Part shown: one piece after another, positions 9,351 to 17,962 of the stretch
How the letters are laid out: every line of letters begins with the position of its first letter
How positions within the stretch are numbered: the stretch's first letter is position 1
DNA from: Pricia mediterranea
Lineage (GTDB): Bacteria; Bacteroidota; Bacteroidia; Flavobacteriales; Flavobacteriaceae
Direction of reading: 5' to 3'
Length of the DNA stretch: 64,000 nucleotides
NCBI RefSeq assembly: GCF_032248455.1
Contig: NZ_JAVTTP010000001.1
Location: 3,880,001 to 3,944,000 of the forward strand
Made by a program: the position numbers and the translations under genes
The notes under the pieces: model-generated
The model's input: only the letters and a program-made list of their open reading frames with translations
The model's database searches: none
Told to the model about the DNA's origin: nothing

Positions 9351-10670
9351 ATGAAAGCATTGAAATATGGGTCGAACGCAGGTTGCCAAAGGATGATTTC
9401 GCCTGGGTTCTGTATTGTGCTCGTCTTATTGCTGAGCGTATTTCATACCAAGGCTTACGCCGCCCCGAACGATGATCCGTTCACCGTGGTTTTAGATGCA
9501 GGCCATGGAGGTCACGATCCCGGAAATTTGGGCAACGGATACTACGAAAAAAATATCGCGCTCAATATCGTTTTAAAAGCCGGGGCGATTTTGGAGGAAC
9601 ATGCAGAAATCAAGGTCATCTACACCCGAAAAGACGATAGCTTTGTCGATCTGTACGTCAGGGGAGAGATTGCCAACAAGGCCGATGCCGATCTGTTCAT
9701 CTCCGTACATTGTGATTCGCATACCTCCAACGCCCATGGAGCCGGTACTTTTGTATTGGGACTGCATGCCAATAAGCAGAATTTCGAGATCGCCAAAAAG
9801 GAAAACTCGGTGATATATTTGGAGGATGACTATAAGAGCCGCTATGCGGATTACGATATCAACTCCCCCGAATCCGTCATCGGCCTGACCATTATGCAAG
9901 AGGAATTCTTAGATCAGAGCATTGCATTGGCCAAAGCGATACAGGATAATTTTTCCAACAAATTGAACCGGGTCGATAGAAAGGTGAAGCAAGCCGGTTT
10001 TATCGTGCTGCATCAGACTTTTATGCCCAGCGTGCTGGTAGAGACGGGATTTTTGACCAATAAGAAGGAAGGAGCCTACCTGAATTCCAAAAAGGGCCAA
10101 TCCCAAATGGGAACGGCCATCGCAGAAGCCGTTATGGTCTATAAAAAGAATGCCATGGCGAATATAGCCGACTTTGGCACTCCCGCGATCACCCAGGCCC
10201 CGGATCCCGAAGCAAGGACGGAAAGGGGGACAGCAGAAAGAGGGGCTTCAGAAAACAAGCCGACCTCCAAAGTTTCCTCCGCCCCCGAACAGGTGGCTTC
10301 CAACAACAGTGCGGCGGAGAAGGTCTCGGGAGAGAAGGGTTCGGCGAAGCCGAAGGAAAGTCCCATCCATGCGAGCAAGAAGGAGTCCGCGAGGGACGAA
10401 GCGGAAATCGTGTATAAGGTACAGCTTATGGCGAGTGCAAAGGATTTTCCGTTGCGTCCAGCCTCCTTCAATGGCCTGAACCGTGTAAGCAAGGAACCTA
10501 TTAAGAACCTAAATCGGTATCTTTACGGAAACACCAGCTCCCTGAGGGAGGCCAAAATGTTAAAATCCAACGCCGATATCAAGGGGTATACCACTTCCTT
10601 TATCGTGGTATATCGTAATGGAGAGCGCTTGTCGTTCAGGGAGAGCAAGAAGTATATTTCGGGACAGTAG
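9351..10670 (+). CDS. N-acetylmuramoyl-L-alanine amidase (Amidase_3) with C-terminal SPOR-like region
   Basis: 439 residues. A signal sequence covers about residues 16-38 (CIVLVLLLSVFHTKAYAA). The Amidase_3 zinc domain follows: DAGHGGHDPG, Glu in YYEKNIALN, SVHCDSH and VETGFLTN hold the expected zinc ligands and catalytic Glu. After about residue 270 comes a Ser/Glu/Ala/Pro-rich linker, then a C-terminal ~85-residue segment starting VYKVQLMASA with FIVVYRNGE, resembling a SPOR-type peptidoglycan-binding domain. Role: cleavage of the amide bond between MurNAc and the peptide stem in the periplasm. It lies 65 bp before the MCE gene. Confidence 0.93.
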   Translation: MKALKYGSNAGCQRMISPGFCIVLVLLLSVFHTKAYAAPNDDPFTVVLDAGHGGHDPGNLGNGYYEKNIALNIVLKAGAILEEHAEIKVIYTRKDDSFVDLYVRGEIANKADADLFISVHCDSHTSNAHGAGTFVLGLHANKQNFEIAKKENSVIYLEDDYKSRYADYDINSPESVIGLTIMQEEFLDQSIALAKAIQDNFSNKLNRVDRKVKQAGFIVLHQTFMPSVLVETGFLTNKKEGAYLNSKKGQSQMGTAIAEAVMVYKKNAMANIADFGTPAITQAPDPEARTERGTAERGASENKPTSKVSSAPEQVASNNSAAEKVSGEKGSAKPKESPIHASKKESARDEAEIVYKVQLMASAKDFPLRPASFNGLNRVSKEPIKNLNRYLYGNTSSLREAKMLKSNADIKGYTTSFIVVYRNGERLSFRESKKYISGQ

Positions 10671-10705
10671 GTATTTTTTCACGGGCCGTTTCCGATTTTT
10701 ATCTC

Positions 10706-10713
10706 TAATTTTG
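10706..10713 (+). promoter_or_regulatory. Probable -7 box for mlaD-like gene (TAATTTTG)
   Basis: TAATTTTG fits TAnnTTTG and lies 22 bp before the proposed TTG start of the MCE-domain gene, suggesting it can be transcribed separately from the amidase gene. Confidence 0.4.
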
Positions 10714-10735
10714 TAATCAATCAAAATTCATCCGT

Positions 10736-11719
10736 TTGAAACTATCCAGGGAAATCAAGACAGGGATTATCGTCGTAGGGGGCATCTTATTGTTCGTATT
10801 AGGCTTCAGCTATTTGAAATCCTCTCCATTGTTCGAGGACGGGAAAACCTTTTACGCGGTTTATGATGATGTCGGGGGGCTGCAGACCGGCACGCCAGTA
10901 ACCATTAACGGACTCACGGTGGGGAACGTAAACGGCATCAAGTTCAAGGACGCCAGTGGCAATCTTGTAGTCACATTTTCGGTAAAGAACAAGTTTCAAT
11001 TTTCCCGTAACAGCCAGGCCGAACTCTATGATACGGGGATTATCGGGGGCAAGGGCATTCAAATAAAACCGGTTTTCGACGGGGCCGCTACCGCCCAATC
11101 CGGCGACACCCTACCGACCAATACACAGCCGGGACTTACCGAGTTGCTACAGAACCAACTGACCCCCTTGCAACGCAAGGTAGAAGATGCCTTTACCAAT
11201 GCCGATACGTTGTTGCAGAACGTAAACGAAGTGTTGGACAACAACGCCAAAAAGGATTTGCGGCAAACGCTGTCGGGTCTGAACCAAACGGTAGCCAGCT
11301 TTAAAAGGAGTGCCGATGCCCTCAATCGGATTCTCAACGACAATGAAGAGAAACTGGGCAATTCGCTGACCAACTTTGAAGAACTGACGGCGAATTTTGC
11401 GACGCTGTCCGATTCCCTCAACAATGCGGGGCTTAACCGTACCCTGGCCAGTCTGGAATCGTCGGTGGCGAACCTTGACGGGTTAATGGCCCGAATGAAC
11501 AGTGGCGACGGTACCTTGGGCAAGCTGCTCAGCGATGAAAAGCTTTATACCAATCTCAATAACGCCTCTAGGGAACTTGATCTTTTGCTACAAGATCTGC
11601 GCCTCAACCCCAAACGGTACGTAAACGTATCGGTATTCGGAAAAAAGCAAAGGGAATACGAGCTTCCGGAAGACGATCCTGCAAATGTTCCCGATGCAGC
11701 GATCGATGAGGAGCAGTAG
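10736..11719 (+). CDS. mlaD: MlaD/MCE-domain lipid transport protein
   Basis: 327 residues beginning at a TTG codon; the start is chosen because it gives the usual short cytoplasmic tail KLSREIKTG before one membrane helix (about residues 9-25). The MCE domain follows (YAVYDDVGGLQTGTPVTING, about 40-115), then a long helical, Asn/Leu-rich coiled-coil region (about 130-280) and an acidic tail. Family knowledge: MlaD-type proteins form hexameric rings that take phospholipids between inner and outer membrane, with an MlaE permease and MlaF ATPase; neither is in this window. Position after the amidase is a common flavobacterial order. Confidence 0.9.
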   Translation: MKLSREIKTGIIVVGGILLFVLGFSYLKSSPLFEDGKTFYAVYDDVGGLQTGTPVTINGLTVGNVNGIKFKDASGNLVVTFSVKNKFQFSRNSQAELYDTGIIGGKGIQIKPVFDGAATAQSGDTLPTNTQPGLTELLQNQLTPLQRKVEDAFTNADTLLQNVNEVLDNNAKKDLRQTLSGLNQTVASFKRSADALNRILNDNEEKLGNSLTNFEELTANFATLSDSLNNAGLNRTLASLESSVANLDGLMARMNSGDGTLGKLLSDEKLYTNLNNASRELDLLLQDLRLNPKRYVNVSVFGKKQREYELPEDDPANVPDAAIDEEQ

Positions 11720-11751
11720 GCACCTTACTTTTTCGGCATAAAAAATACTAC

Positions 11752-13083
11752 ATGGAATATCTTCCCAACATTCTATTCGTCATATTATTGCTGGCCGGCA
11801 TCGGGTACTTTATCCGAAACGTGGGCCGGTTACGGCGGAATATCAAATTGGGGAAAGACGTGGATGTATCCGACAATCCGACCCAGCGTTGGAAGAACAT
11901 GGCGAAAATCGCGTTGGGGCAGACCAAAATGGTGGTCCGACCTATCGCCGGGGTACTTCATGTTATTGTGTATTTAGGCTTTATCATTATCAATATCGAG
12001 GTGCTGGAAATCATTATCGACGGTATTTTCGATACCCATCGTATTTTTGCTCCCTTAGGGGCGGGCTACGATGTACTGATCGCATCGTTCGAAGTATTGG
12101 CTCTTTTGGTCATCGTTGCGGTAAGCCTCTTTTGGGTACGTAGAAATATCATGCGAATACGCCGGTTTGTCAATCCCGAACTAAAAGGCTGGCCCAAGAA
12201 CGATGCGGACCTGATCTTATACATCGAGTTCGTATTAATGGTATTGTTCCTGACCATGAACGCAGCCGATTACCAATTACAGCAACTCGATGTGGCGCAC
12301 TATACCCAGGCGGGATCTTTTCCCGTTAGCCAGTTTATCGCCCCGCTCTTTGAAGGGATGTCGGTATCGAACTTGATTCTAGTCGAACGTACGGCCTGGT
12401 GGTTACATATCGCGGGTATTCTGTTCTTTTTGAATTACTTGTACTATTCGAAACATCTTCATATACTTTTGGCTTTCCCGAACACGTACTTCGGAAGGCT
12501 AAGACCGCAAGGACAATTCAAGAACCTCGACGCGGTCACGCAGGAAGTCCAGTTAATGCTCGATCCCTCGGCAGATCCCTTTGCGGCCCCCGCCGAAGGG
12601 GAAGCGGAGACGGAGCCGGAAAAATTCGGGGCTTCCGATGTAACGGACCTGAACTGGGTACAGTTATTGAGTGCCTATACCTGTACGGAGTGCGGCCGCT
12701 GTACCGATGAATGTCCCGCCAACCGGACCGGGAAAAAATTGTCCCCCCGAAAGATCATGATGGATACGCGGGACCGGCTAGAAGAAGTGGGAAAGAATAT
12801 AGAAGCGAACAAGGGGGAATTCGTCGATGATGGCAAACAGTTGTTGAACGATTATATTACCCCCGAGGAACTTTGGGCGTGCACTACGTGTAGCGCCTGT
12901 GTGCAGGCCTGTCCCGTGAGCATCGATCCTTTGTCCATCATCATGGACCTACGCCAATACCTGGTCATGGAAGAATCCGCCGCGCCCGGGGACCTGAACA
13001 ATATGATGGGCAATGTCGAGAACAACGGCGCTCCCTGGCCTTTCAATCAAATGGACCGGTTGAACTGGGCGGAAGAGAAGTAG
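11752..13083 (+). CDS. Membrane (Fe-S)-binding protein, two [4Fe-4S] motifs
   Basis: 443 residues. The N-terminal ~240 residues contain about five hydrophobic helices (first at 5-22). The C-terminal part is a ferredoxin-like domain with CTECGRCTDECP from Cys311 and CTTCSACVQACP from Cys377, i.e. two 4Fe-4S clusters as in HdrC/GlcF-like electron carriers. A charged, Glu-rich linker precedes it. The gene lies 32 bp after mlaD and 271 bp before a CCG-domain partner. Inference: the pair makes a membrane-bound quinone- or thiol-linked oxidoreductase module. The electron donor and acceptor are not identifiable from this window. Confidence 0.88.
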   Translation: MEYLPNILFVILLLAGIGYFIRNVGRLRRNIKLGKDVDVSDNPTQRWKNMAKIALGQTKMVVRPIAGVLHVIVYLGFIIINIEVLEIIIDGIFDTHRIFAPLGAGYDVLIASFEVLALLVIVAVSLFWVRRNIMRIRRFVNPELKGWPKNDADLILYIEFVLMVLFLTMNAADYQLQQLDVAHYTQAGSFPVSQFIAPLFEGMSVSNLILVERTAWWLHIAGILFFLNYLYYSKHLHILLAFPNTYFGRLRPQGQFKNLDAVTQEVQLMLDPSADPFAAPAEGEAETEPEKFGASDVTDLNWVQLLSAYTCTECGRCTDECPANRTGKKLSPRKIMMDTRDRLEEVGKNIEANKGEFVDDGKQLLNDYITPEELWACTTCSACVQACPVSIDPLSIIMDLRQYLVMEESAAPGDLNNMMGNVENNGAPWPFNQMDRLNWAEEK

Positions 13084-13291
13084 GGCTGTCGTCAGTGGCA
13101 GTATGCAGTAATAGGTGATGAGATTCAAAGTTCAATCGCTGCTTCGCAGCTGTTCAACCCTTCGACTGCCCTCAGGGCAGGGGTTTAAGGTTGGATGTTG
13201 AAGACGGAGGGAAGAAGAAGGAAAAAAGGAAGAATGAAAAATGGGGTCGAAAATCTGGAGTAGCTTTTTCGTCAATATATGACAACTGTCC

Positions 13292-13311
13292 GGTCGAGCG
13301 CAGTCGAGACC
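13292..13311. repeat. Short palindromic REP-like element
   Basis: ggtcgagcgcagtcgagacc contains an imperfect inverted repeat. A related CTCGACT...AGTCGAG element occurs at 14201-14235, also between genes of the same cluster. Such dispersed palindromes are frequent in flavobacterial intergenic DNA. Confidence 0.55.
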
Positions 13312-13354
13312 TCATTATCACCAAACCTATAAACCCCTAAACCCATAAACTATT

Positions 13355-14149
13355 TTGAATAAAGAGAAACTAAAAGTCCCGACAATGGCCGAAATGTCCT
13401 CCGCGGGCAAGGCGCCTGAAATCCTTTTTTGGGTGGGCTGTGCGGGGAGTTTTGACGATCGGGCCAAAAAAATTACCAAGGCCTTCGTGCAGCTTTTGAA
13501 CAAGGCAGGGATTTCCTTCGCTGTATTGGGCACAGAGGAGAGCTGTACGGGAGATCCTGCAAAACGGGCGGGAAACGAATTCCTGTTCCAGATGCAGGCC
13601 ATGACGAATATCGAGGTATTGAACGGGTACGGGGTCGAAAAAATAGTGACCGCTTGTCCCCACTGCTTCAATACCATTAAGAACGAATACCCGGGATTGG
13701 GCGGCAACTACAAAGTGGTACACCATACCCAGTTCTTGAAGCAATTGCTGGAAGAAGGTAAAATCACCTTGGAAGGCGGTAAGTTCAAGGGAAAGCGCAT
13801 TACCTATCACGACCCCTGCTACCTCGGTCGTGGCAACCAGGTTTACGAAGCCCCGCGGGACCTGATCCGAAAGTTGGATGCCGAGCTGGTGGAAATGAAA
13901 AGCTGCAAGCAAAGGGGGCTGTGCTGTGGCGCCGGGGGTGCCCAAATGTTCAAGGAGGCCGAAGAAGGGGATAAGGAAGTCAACATCGCCAGGACCGAAG
14001 AAGCCATTGAGGTGCAGCCCGAAATCATCGCCGCCGCCTGTCCCTTTTGCAACACCATGATGACCGACGGGGTGAAAGGTAAAGATAAGGAGGCCTCGAT
14101 TGCGGTCATGGATATCGCGGAGCTGCTCGCCACGGCGGAGGATCTTTGA
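13355..14149 (+). CDS. (Fe-S)-binding protein with two CCG (cysteine-rich) domains
   Basis: 264 residues from a TTG codon, preferred over ATG 13385 because LKVPTMAEM before the first domain is conserved in relatives as I recall them. Two CCG domains are visible: FWVGCAGSFDD/ESCTGDPAKR/VTACPHCFNT in the first half and YHDPCYLGR/KSCKQRGLCCGAGG/AACPFCNTMM in the second. This is the HdrB/GlpC/LutA type that binds a non-cubane or 4Fe-4S cluster. It most likely works with the membrane Fe-S protein encoded just upstream. The leader (13084-13354) holds palindromic repeats and no gene. Confidence 0.9.
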   Translation: MNKEKLKVPTMAEMSSAGKAPEILFWVGCAGSFDDRAKKITKAFVQLLNKAGISFAVLGTEESCTGDPAKRAGNEFLFQMQAMTNIEVLNGYGVEKIVTACPHCFNTIKNEYPGLGGNYKVVHHTQFLKQLLEEGKITLEGGKFKGKRITYHDPCYLGRGNQVYEAPRDLIRKLDAELVEMKSCKQRGLCCGAGGAQMFKEAEEGDKEVNIARTEEAIEVQPEIIAAACPFCNTMMTDGVKGKDKEASIAVMDIAELLATAEDL

Positions 14150-14200
14150 CCAGTAGGCAGCGGCAGTTCTTGAACTATAATCTAAAATGTCTCCCCGAGC

Positions 14201-14235
14201 CTCTCGACTTCGCTGGATACAGGCGCAGTCGAGGG
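14201..14235. repeat. Palindromic REP-like element, second copy
   Basis: Inverted arms ctcgact and agtcgag flank a 14-16 bp centre. Related to the element at 13292-13311. Confidence 0.55.
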
Positions 14236-14315
14236 GTCGTTCGAATCTAAAAATGCAAACCCGAGGGCCGGCCGAATGAATTTTCGGGCTGCCCCATAAA
14301 CTTATAAACTCATTC

Positions 14316-14798
14316 ATGTTAACAGATTTCAGCAACTTACCCGATGACGCCCGTGTTTGGATCTACCAGGCCAACCGCAGTTTTACCCCCCATGAACTGG
14401 AGGAGATCCGCAATGAACTGGATGCCTTTCTAAAAGATTGGACCGCCCACGGCAGCAACTTGAAAGCGGGATATGAAATCCGCTATAAGCGTTTTATCGT
14501 CATCGCGTTAGACCAATCACAAACCTCCGCATCCGGATGCTCCATCGATGCCTCGGTCCGTTTTGTCCAACATTTGGAAAAGAAGTACGATGTGCAGCTC
14601 CTCGACAAGATGAACGTATCCTATAAACAGGGGGAATACATCGCCTACAAACCGCTCGCCGATTTCAAAAAAATGGCAAAACAGAAGGCGGTATCCCCAA
14701 AAACCATTGTGTTCAACCACTTGGTCACGAACAAGGAGGAATATCAAGAGCACTGGGAGGTGCCGGCATCCGAAAGTTGGCACGCAAGATTTATGTAA
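14316..14798 (+). CDS. Conserved protein, often labelled ABC transporter ATPase in flavobacteria
   Basis: 160 residues, soluble, no signal peptide. Homologues in Flavobacteriaceae at this position carry the label 'ABC transporter ATPase', but I see neither a Walker A (GxxGxGKS/T) nor a Walker B or LSGGQ signature. The label is therefore unlikely to be right for this protein. Notable segments are DARVWIYQANRSFTPHE at the start, ALDQSQTSASGCSIDASVRF in the middle (a possible metal or Cys site) and VFNHLVTNKEEY near the end. It lies 166 bp after the CCG protein gene. Function unknown. Confidence 0.8.
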   Translation: MLTDFSNLPDDARVWIYQANRSFTPHELEEIRNELDAFLKDWTAHGSNLKAGYEIRYKRFIVIALDQSQTSASGCSIDASVRFVQHLEKKYDVQLLDKMNVSYKQGEYIAYKPLADFKKMAKQKAVSPKTIVFNHLVTNKEEYQEHWEVPASESWHARFM

Positions 14799-14863
14799 GG
14801 AGGATCCGACGAAATGCAATAATTTTAGTCGATTTCTGTTATCTTCATAGACCAGTCCACACT

Positions 14864-17782
14864 ATGCGATTTTATCACCTGTTCCCCTTTCTCTTTTTAA
14901 CGTTTAGCTTTGTCCATTCTCAGGATAACCCCCTGATCACTCGAGATAGCATCGACCAGCAAAAGTGGGTCGATGCCCGCTACGCGGCGATGTCCCTCGA
15001 TGAAAAATTGGGACAATTGTTCATGGTCATGGTGGGTTCCGACCAGAATAAGGCCGCCATTGATGGGGTCGAAGCCCTGATCGAACAGGAGCATATCGGG
15101 GGGGTCATCTTTTCCACCGGGGGTCCTGTACGACAGGCGAAACTCACCAATCGCTTTCAGGCCGCATCAAAGCTGCCCCTAATGATCGGGATGGATGCCG
15201 AATGGGGACTCTCCATGCGCCTCGATTCCACCTACGCCTTCCCCTGGAACATGACCTTGGGGGCGATTACGGATAACACCATCGTACAGGATGTCGGCCG
15301 CCGCGTCGGGGAACATGCCAAACGACTGGGCGTCCACATCAACTTCGCCCCCGATATCGATATCAATGTCAATCCGAAAAATCCCATCATCGGAAACCGG
15401 TCTTTCGGCGAGGATCGTGAAAACGTATCCAACAAGGGCATCGCTTTTATGAAGGGGATGGAAAGTGCCGGGGTCTTGTCCAGCGGCAAACATTTTCCCG
15501 GACATGGCGATACCGAAACCGATTCCCATCACGCCTTGCCCATGATCAATTCCAGCCGGGCGCGGTTGGACAGTATAGAGCTGTATCCATTTCGAAAATT
15601 AATCCAAGAAGGGCTCAGCAGTGTGATGGTGGGACATTTGGAAGTCCCCGCCCTGGAACTGAAAGAAGAGCTTCCCTCGTCCCTCTCGGAACAGATCATA
15701 TCCGGCGTGCTGAAAGAGGAAATGGGGTTCAAGGGCCTTGTCTTTACCGACGCCCTCAATATGAAGGGCGTGACCGATCACGGAAAAAATGGGGATGCCG
15801 AGCTGGCCGCCTTCATCGCAGGAAACGACATCCTATTAATGCCGATGGACGTAAAAAAGGCCAAGCAGAAATTGGCCCAGGCCTACGACAAGGGTAGAAT
15901 TACCGAAGAACGCCTATCCACCTCCGTAAAAAAGATCCTCCTGGCGAAATATAAAGTGGGGCTGCACCGCTATAGCCCGGTAGTGCTCGAGAACCTCTAT
16001 GAAGACCTGAACAGCCGTACCGACGACCTGGTCTACGAAGAGGCGATCGAGAACGCCATCACGGTGGTCAAGAACGATTACTACCTGATGGGTATCAAAA
16101 ATCTGGAGAACAAAAAGATTGCCTACGTAAAGTTCGGCGATGCGAACAGCGAGCCATTTATCGAATCTCTCAACAAATATGCTAAGGTTACCCAGGTCAA
16201 TGCCAAAGATATCGCTACCCTCAAGGATAAATTGAAAGCCTACAATCTCGTTATAATCGGATTTCATAAAAGCAACGAGAGCCCTTGGAAAGCCTATAAA
16301 TTTTCACAGCGGGAATTGGAATGGTTGAACGAAATTGCCGCCATGCGCAGCTCGAACCTTATACTTTCGGTATTTGCCAAACCCTACGCCCTGATGGATG
16401 TGGAAGCGCATACCCTAAGCAGGGTGGATGCGGTCGCCGTCGGATACCAAAATAGCCGGATGGCGCAAGAGAAAATGGCGCAGATCATTTTTGGGGCGTT
16501 ACCGGCCAAGGGAAGGCTCCCGGTCACCGTACATCCCCAGTTTCCGGTAAACCGACAGCTGAAATTGAAGTCCCTCTTACGATTGGGCTACAGCTTGCCC
16601 GAGCGGGCCGGCTTCGATGCGCAAAAACTGTCCCAGGTAGATACCTTGGTACAGCAAGGTCTCGATTCATTGATGTTTCCGGGGGCACAAGTGTTGATAG
16701 CACGAAAGGGCAAAGTAGTCTATGATAAGGCCTTCGGGCGACCGACCTTCGATTCCGAAGATAGTATAACCACCGAAAGCATCTATGACCTGGCCTCCCT
16801 CACCAAAATTTTGGCCACCCTGCCCCTGGTCATGAAAATGGACGAGGAGGGCGATATTGCCCTGAACGATACCTTTCAGGACCTGCTGCCGGAATATGCC
16901 GATACCGAACTTAAGAACGTGACCGTGCTAAAGGCGTTGTCGCACTACGGAAGACTTCCCGCATGGATCGCTTTCTACGTCGATACCTTGGACGAGGACC
17001 GGAAACCGTCCGAAGAATTTTATCGGGATGCACCAATGGACGGTTTTCATACCAAAGTCACCGATAAGCTATATCTGACCGATGCCTATAGAGATTCCAT
17101 TTACGATCGGATAGGACGGCAAGATTTGAAATCGAACCGGTACCGGTACAGCGATGTGGCCTACTACGTGATGAAGGAATACATCGAGGCCACAAAAAAA
17201 CGACCCTTGGACCGGTTGAGCCAGGATTTTCTTTATGAGCGGATCGGGGCGTACAACACCAGTTACAATCCCTTGGAAAAGTTTCCCCTGAACCGGATCG
17301 TGCCTTCGGAAGAGGATAACTACTACCGGTACCAGCGGGTGCAGGGCTATGTTCATGACATGGGCGCTGCCATGCAGGGCGGGGTAGGGGGGCACGCCGG
17401 ACTTTTCAGCAATGCCGGTGATGTCGCCAAGATCATGCAGATGTACCTGCAGGAAGGTTTTTACGGGGGCACCCGTTTTCTGGAATCCCGGACCGTTAAA
17501 AAGTTCAACACCTGCTACTTCTGCAAAAATGACGTTCGTCGTGGCGTCGGATTCGACAAGCCCCAACTAGAGGGCAGCGGCCCCACGTGCGGCTGTGTTT
17601 CCCGCAAAAGTTTCGGACACAGCGGGTTTACGGGCACCTATACCTGGGCCGATCCCGAAGAGGAGATCGTATACGTCTTCTTATCCAACCGCACCTATCC
17701 CACCGCCTCCAACACCCTGTTGATCAAATCGGGACTCCGCACCCGGATCCAGGAGAAAATTTATGAGGCACTTGTTAATTGA
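14864..17782 (+). CDS. Glycoside hydrolase family 3 (beta-N-acetylglucosaminidase-like) fused to a beta-lactamase-type serine hydrolase
   Basis: 972 residues from ATG 14864, chosen because it opens a signal peptide (FYHLFPFLFLTFSFVHS then Q); upstream in-frame sequence is not protein-like. Domains: GH3 N-terminal barrel (about 35-370) with the NagZ-type KHFPGHGDTETDSH motif at Lys209, a GH3 C-terminal-type domain (about 400-560), and a beta-lactamase/penicillin-binding-like domain (about 590-965) with SLTK at Ser645-Lys648. Inference: the enzyme removes GlcNAc from muropeptides in the periplasm or at the surface; the second domain may be a D-Ala peptidase or esterase. This fusion is known in Bacteroidota. 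Confidence 0.9.
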   Translation: MRFYHLFPFLFLTFSFVHSQDNPLITRDSIDQQKWVDARYAAMSLDEKLGQLFMVMVGSDQNKAAIDGVEALIEQEHIGGVIFSTGGPVRQAKLTNRFQAASKLPLMIGMDAEWGLSMRLDSTYAFPWNMTLGAITDNTIVQDVGRRVGEHAKRLGVHINFAPDIDINVNPKNPIIGNRSFGEDRENVSNKGIAFMKGMESAGVLSSGKHFPGHGDTETDSHHALPMINSSRARLDSIELYPFRKLIQEGLSSVMVGHLEVPALELKEELPSSLSEQIISGVLKEEMGFKGLVFTDALNMKGVTDHGKNGDAELAAFIAGNDILLMPMDVKKAKQKLAQAYDKGRITEERLSTSVKKILLAKYKVGLHRYSPVVLENLYEDLNSRTDDLVYEEAIENAITVVKNDYYLMGIKNLENKKIAYVKFGDANSEPFIESLNKYAKVTQVNAKDIATLKDKLKAYNLVIIGFHKSNESPWKAYKFSQRELEWLNEIAAMRSSNLILSVFAKPYALMDVEAHTLSRVDAVAVGYQNSRMAQEKMAQIIFGALPAKGRLPVTVHPQFPVNRQLKLKSLLRLGYSLPERAGFDAQKLSQVDTLVQQGLDSLMFPGAQVLIARKGKVVYDKAFGRPTFDSEDSITTESIYDLASLTKILATLPLVMKMDEEGDIALNDTFQDLLPEYADTELKNVTVLKALSHYGRLPAWIAFYVDTLDEDRKPSEEFYRDAPMDGFHTKVTDKLYLTDAYRDSIYDRIGRQDLKSNRYRYSDVAYYVMKEYIEATKKRPLDRLSQDFLYERIGAYNTSYNPLEKFPLNRIVPSEEDNYYRYQRVQGYVHDMGAAMQGGVGGHAGLFSNAGDVAKIMQMYLQEGFYGGTRFLESRTVKKFNTCYFCKNDVRRGVGFDKPQLEGSGPTCGCVSRKSFGHSGFTGTYTWADPEEEIVYVFLSNRTYPTASNTLLIKSGLRTRIQEKIYEALVN

Positions 17783-17962
17783 AAATTCCAAATTCCAAAA
17801 CTCAAATTCCAAAACCCAAATTCCGCGCATCAATTTTCAAACTTCAACTGATGTAAGGTTCAAGAGCTACCCCGAAGCTGTTCACGCCCGTCAGCCGTCC
17901 TTTCGTCTTTCCTCCTTTCGTCTTTCCCTCTTTTTCTCCCCGCTTTTCGCTAACTTTGACGA

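Noticed and set aside
13370-14335. 321-codon frame opposite the CCG gene
   Set aside because: Shadow; the + strand frame has all cysteine motifs of the family.
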